A stretch of 64,000 nucleotides of DNA from Tabrizicola sp. (lineage in GTDB: Bacteria; Pseudomonadota; Alphaproteobacteria; Rhodobacterales; Rhodobacteraceae). This document shows, piece after piece, positions 60,608 to 64,000 of the stretch. A program made the translations under genes and the position numbers. Each line of letters begins with the position of its first letter. Positions within the stretch are counted from its first letter, which is position 1. The notes below the pieces were generated by a model. It was not told where the DNA came from. It saw nothing but the letters and a program-made list of their open reading frames with translations, and did no database searches. The DNA lies in contig NZ_JALHQD010000009.1 of assembly GCF_022842145.1 (NCBI RefSeq), positions 62,001 through 126,000 of the forward strand, read 5' to 3'.

Positions 60608-62776
60608 ATGCCCGACCTTCTGATCGAACTCTTCTCCGAGGAAATCCCGGCCCGGATGCAGGCTCGCGCCCGCGAGGACCTGCGCAGGCTGGTGACCGAC
60701 GGGCTGGTCGAGGCGGGGCTGACCTATGCCTCGGCGGGCGCGTTTTCCACGCCCCGGCGGCTGGTGCTTTCGGTCGAGGGACTGACCGGTGAGAGCCGCC
60801 CGGTGCGGGAAGAGCGGAAGGGGCCGTCCGTGTCGGCCCCGGCGCAGGCGGTCGAGGGGTTCCTGCGGTCCACCGGTCTGACGCCGGAGCAACTGGAACG
60901 GCGCGCGGACAAGAAGGGCGAGACCTTTTACGCCGTCGTGGAAAAGCCCGGCCGTCAGGCCTCCGAGATCGTGGCCGAGGTGCTGGAAGCGGTGATCCGC
61001 ACCTTCCCCTGGCCGAAGTCGATGCGCTGGGGCTCGGGGACCTTGCGCTGGGTGCGGCCGTTGCAGTCGATCGTCTGCCTCCTGTCGGATGAGACCGGCG
61101 CGCATGTCGTGCCGCTGACGGTGGACGGGATCGTTGCGGGCAACGTGACCGAGGGGCATCGGTTCATGGGCAACGGGCGGTTCGTGGTGAACGGGTTCGA
61201 CGACTATGCCGTGAAGCTGAAGCGCGCCAAGGTGGTGCTGGATTCCGCCGAGCGCGAGGCCGCGATCTGGCAGGGCGCGCAGAACCTGGCCTTCGCCTCG
61301 GGCATGGAAGTGGTCGCGGACCCCGGTTTGCTGGCCGAGGTCGCGGGGCTGGTAGAATGGCCGGTTCCGTTGATGGGCCGGATCGGCGAGGCCTTCCTGA
61401 GCCTGCCGCCCGAAGTCCTGCAGACCAGCATGAAGGAACACCAGAAGTTCTTTTCGGTCCGGAATCCGAAGACCGGGCGGATCGAGGGTTTTGTGACCGT
61501 CGCCAACATCGAGGCGGCGGATGGCGGCGAGGTGATCCTGAAGGGGAACCAGAAGGTCCTGGCCGCCCGCCTGTCGGACGCGAAGTTTTTCTGGGAGAAC
61601 GACTTGCGCGTCGCCAAGGCAGGCATGGGCGAGTGGGTGGAGGGGCTGAAGTCGGTGACCTTCCAGGCGAAGCTGGGCTCGCAGGCGGAGCGGATCGAGC
61701 GGATCGCTGCGCTGGCGCGGGAGATTGCGCCGCTGGTCGGGGCCGATGCCGACGACACCGAACGCGCCGCGCGGATTGCCAAGCTGGACCTGCGGTCGGC
61801 GATGGTGGGGGAGTTCCCGGAACTGCAGGGCGTCATGGGCCGCTACTATGCGCTGGAGGCCGGGGAGAAGGCGTCCATCGCCGATGCCGCTCGCGACCAC
61901 TGGCGGCCGAAGGGGGAGAGTGACTCCGTCCCGACCGAGCCGGTCTCGGTCGCCGTGGCGCTGGCCGACAAGATCGACACGCTGGCCGGCTTCTGGGCGA
62001 TTGACGAGAAACCGACGGGGTCGAAGGATCCCTACGCGCTGCGGCGGGCGGCGCTGGGGGTGATCCGGTTGGTGCTGGGGAATGGGGTGAGGTCAAGTCT
62101 GGTGGTACTATTTGACGGGCACCTGAATCGCGTTCTTGCCGAAGCTGCTGAGAGGCACGCTGCGGAAGCTAGAAAACACGGTGGCGACTATGCCTCCGCA
62201 ACCGGCACGGCATTGACTGAATCTGACGGAAGAATGGTTTCGACGAACGCGGTAGACCTCCTCTCCTTCTTCCACGACCGCCTCAAGGTCTACCTCAAGG
62301 ACCAGGGCATCCGGCACGACATCATCGACGCCTGCCTTGCCATGCCGGGGAACGACGACCTGACGCTCCTCGTGAAACGGGCCGAGGCGCTGGCGGCGGT
62401 GATGAAGACCGAGGACGGGGCGAACCTGATCCAGGGCTACAAGCGGGCGGCCAACATCCTGAGCCAGGCCGAGGCGAAGGACGGGGTCGAATACTCGTTC
62501 GGGGCAGACCCGAAGTTCGCGGAAACCGACGAGGAGCGGGCGCTGTTCGCGGCGCTGGACCAGGCCGAGGCGGCGATTGCTCCGGCGATGGCGCAAGAGG
62601 ACTTCGGCACCGCGATGGCTGCGATGGCCGCCCTTCGCGCGCCGATAGATGCCTTCTTCACCACGGTCCAGGTGAACTCGGACAACGCCATCGTCCGGCG
62701 GAACCGGCTCAACCTTCTGCACCGCATCCGGGCGATCTGTTCCGGCGTTGCCGATCTGACGCGCATCGAAGGCTGA
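60608..62776 (+). CDS. glyS: glycyl-tRNA synthetase beta subunit
   Basis: A 722-residue protein. The N-terminal block (LLIELFSEEIPARMQARARE), KSMRWGSGTLRWVRPLQSIV, LPPEVLQTSMKEHQKFFSVR, an HD-like region (ALADKIDTLAGFWAIDEKPT, GSKDPYALRRAALGVIRLVL) and the anticodon-binding C-terminus (FFTTVQVNSDNAIVRRNRLN) are all intact. Residues about 495-548 (62090-62250) use many codons rare elsewhere in the window (AGG, AGT, CTA, TTT, AGA, TCT, GTA, ACT), suggesting a locally exchanged or newly acquired loop. It is fully in frame and so presumably functional. Confidence 0.97.
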   Translation: MPDLLIELFSEEIPARMQARAREDLRRLVTDGLVEAGLTYASAGAFSTPRRLVLSVEGLTGESRPVREERKGPSVSAPAQAVEGFLRSTGLTPEQLERRADKKGETFYAVVEKPGRQASEIVAEVLEAVIRTFPWPKSMRWGSGTLRWVRPLQSIVCLLSDETGAHVVPLTVDGIVAGNVTEGHRFMGNGRFVVNGFDDYAVKLKRAKVVLDSAEREAAIWQGAQNLAFASGMEVVADPGLLAEVAGLVEWPVPLMGRIGEAFLSLPPEVLQTSMKEHQKFFSVRNPKTGRIEGFVTVANIEAADGGEVILKGNQKVLAARLSDAKFFWENDLRVAKAGMGEWVEGLKSVTFQAKLGSQAERIERIAALAREIAPLVGADADDTERAARIAKLDLRSAMVGEFPELQGVMGRYYALEAGEKASIADAARDHWRPKGESDSVPTEPVSVAVALADKIDTLAGFWAIDEKPTGSKDPYALRRAALGVIRLVLGNGVRSSLVVLFDGHLNRVLAEAAERHAAEARKHGGDYASATGTALTESDGRMVSTNAVDLLSFFHDRLKVYLKDQGIRHDIIDACLAMPGNDDLTLLVKRAEALAAVMKTEDGANLIQGYKRAANILSQAEAKDGVEYSFGADPKFAETDEERALFAALDQAEAAIAPAMAQEDFGTAMAAMAALRAPIDAFFTTVQVNSDNAIVRRNRLNLLHRIRAICSGVADLTRIEG

Positions 62777-62815
62777 TAGCGCCCAAAGATTTGTCACCGG
62801 ACTGACATGTCACGC

Positions 62816-62843
62816 TTGATTGACAGGGGTTTCGGCGTATTCT
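62816..62843 (+). promoter_or_regulatory. promoter of the PPDK-like gene
   Basis: TTGATT (62816-62821) and TATTCT (62838-62843) are 16 bases apart. A perfect palindrome TGACATGTCA (62803-62812) lies just upstream of the -35 and may be an activator or repressor site. Confidence 0.5.
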
Positions 62844-62867
62844 GCACCTGAACAAAAAGGTGCTGCG

Positions 62868-64000
62868 GTGCAGAAACACGACCCCATCGCGGAATTCGCG
62901 CAGATCACGCCCAGTGCGCAGATCGCGACCGCAAGCCACGGCTGGCGGGCCAAGTGCCTGCAGCGGCTGGTGCGGCTTGACCTGCCGGTGCCGAAATCCG
63001 TGGCACTGCCCGCCACTACCGTCCGGTCCATCGCGGCGGGGCACGGGGTGGATGCGGCTGGAATCCTTGACCATTTCGGCGACGGCCCGCTGATCAGCGT
63101 GCGCCCCAGCCCGGCGAACCCGGATTGGGGCGGCCCGTCCACGATCCTGAACATCGGCTTGAACGCCAAGCGCCACGCCCGGCTGGCCGAGACGCATGGC
63201 GAGGCGGCGGCGGATGCGCTGTTCCTGCGCTTTGTGCAGGCCTATGCGATCCACGTGGCGCGGCTGGACCCCGATGTCTTCGACGGTCTGAAGCCGGGAC
63301 CCGGTGCCCTGCGCGAGGCGTTGCGGCAGTACGAGATCGAGACCGAGGCCCCGTTCCCCGAGGACCCGGCCCGCCAGCTTTCCGAGGTCTTGCGCAGCAT
63401 GGCGCGGGCCTGGGAGGGGACCTCGGCCCGGCTACTGCGCCAGGCCAAGGGCGCGCCGGAGGTGGCGGCGCTGGGACTGGTCGTGCAGGAGATGGCGCAG
63501 GGGATCGGGCAGGGGATTTCGGGCTCGGGCGTGATCCAGTTCGTTGATCCGGTGACCGGCCAACGCCAGATCACGGGGCGCTATCTGGGGCAAAGCCAGG
63601 GCCGCGACGCGCTGAAGACGACCGAGGCGTTGTACCTGACGCGCGACCCACGAGGGCCGTCGCTGGAGGATGTGGCGCCCGAGATCTTTGCGACGCTCGT
63701 CGATTATGGCGCCACGTGCCGCGCGCGGCTGCGCGAGGAGATGCAGGTCGAGTTCACCATCGAGGATGGGCGTCTGGCCGTGCTGGATGCGGTCAAGGTA
63801 CAGCGGTCGGCCCGAGCGGGGCTGCGGATCGCGGTGGCGCTGGCCGAGGACGGGGTGATCCCGCGGAATGAGGCGGTGCTGCGGGTGGAGCCGCGCGCGC
63901 TGTCGGAACTTCTGCACCATCAGGTCGATCCGCGCGGGGCGCGCGATGTGATTGCCCGGGGGATCGCGGCCTCGCCCGGGGCGGCGACGGGAATACTGGT
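62868..64000 (+). CDS. pyruvate phosphate dikinase-like PEP/pyruvate-binding protein (3' end outside window)
   Basis: Starts at GTG 62868, preceded by AAAGGTG, and stays open for 377 codons to the window edge. Early residues (WRAKCLQRLVRLDLPVPKSV) and the segment LISVRPSPANPDWGGPSTIL fit the ATP-grasp of pyruvate phosphate dikinases. GSGVIQFVDPVTGQRQITGR and FTIEDGRLAVLDAVKVQRSA follow as in that family. The last visible residues (RGIAASPGAATG) begin the phosphohistidine domain. The ATP-grasp is shorter than in classic PpdK, so function may differ from PEP-pyruvate interconversion. Its position directly after glyS is usual in Rhodobacteraceae. Confidence 0.85.
   Translation, partial: MQKHDPIAEFAQITPSAQIATASHGWRAKCLQRLVRLDLPVPKSVALPATTVRSIAAGHGVDAAGILDHFGDGPLISVRPSPANPDWGGPSTILNIGLNAKRHARLAETHGEAAADALFLRFVQAYAIHVARLDPDVFDGLKPGPGALREALRQYEIETEAPFPEDPARQLSEVLRSMARAWEGTSARLLRQAKGAPEVAALGLVVQEMAQGIGQGISGSGVIQFVDPVTGQRQITGRYLGQSQGRDALKTTEALYLTRDPRGPSLEDVAPEIFATLVDYGATCRARLREEMQVEFTIEDGRLAVLDAVKVQRSARAGLRIAVALAEDGVIPRNEAVLRVEPRALSELLHHQVDPRGARDVIARGIAASPGAATGIL

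Overview
The window is a high-GC chromosomal segment of an alphaproteobacterium, almost certainly Rhodobacteraceae (Rhodobacter/Paracoccus/roseobacter type). This rests on the gene content and order (glyQ...glyS followed by a PEP-binding dikinase, ftsY...yciB, purD near xseA, rpsF-rpsR-rplI), a SAM-II riboswitch before metZ, PstA/PstC of alphaproteobacterial size, and a Hint-domain protein. Housekeeping genes and accessory catabolic islands alternate. There are no insertion sequences, prophages or CRISPR arrays, and one tRNA (Leu, anticodon TAG).

Layout. 1-2.2 kb: the end of a TetR regulator, an Lrp-type regulator, and hpd of tyrosine catabolism. 2.2-8.6 kb: an amine-catabolism-like cluster (flavin monooxygenase, DUF1028, RidA, a trimethylamine/histamine dehydrogenase-type flavoprotein, a nitrilase-fold amidase) with a divergent LuxR-type regulator and a perfect GC/TA palindrome between them. 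8.6-12.6 kb: pstSCA behind a four-repeat Pho box, without pstB or phoU. 12.6-16.1 kb: a GMC alcohol oxidase/dehydrogenase and class-3 aldehyde dehydrogenase pair, then a degenerate Hint protein. 16.3-22.4 kb: tRNA-Leu, tig, an acyl-CoA dehydrogenase with a divergent HxlR regulator, a DMT exporter and the rpsF-rpsR-rplI operon. 22.4-28.2 kb: a TetR/PspA/YiaA envelope-stress unit with three identical-architecture operators, small transport and redox genes, EcsC and a malonyl-CoA synthetase. 28.2-29.9 kb: a two-gene unit of a Ser-rich, Tat-like small protein and an HPr-kinase/PqqD fusion. 30-41.8 kb: a WYL regulator and RidA, ptsP, a thioredoxin-reductase-like protein, a methyltransferase, lysC, a bestrophin, purD, a PfpI protein and xseA.

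41.9-45.5 kb: six tandem, tightly packed paralogues encoding small secreted four-cysteine proteins, downstream of an AlkB-like membrane hydroxylase. 45.5-51 kb: a truncated YhhN remnant, then a translationally coupled ftsY operon with two diverged secreted paralogues, a DMT protein and yciB. 51-64 kb: a TPR protein, riboswitch-controlled metZ, folE2, trkH, a secreted pseudo-protease, glyQ/DUF6446/FkbM/glyS and the start of a PPDK-like protein.

The two best candidates for undescribed biology are the six-paralogue secreted protein array (41964-44335) and the Ser-rich protein with HprK-PqqD fusion (28366-29920). All functional links between neighbours are inferences from order and family knowledge; no searches could be run.
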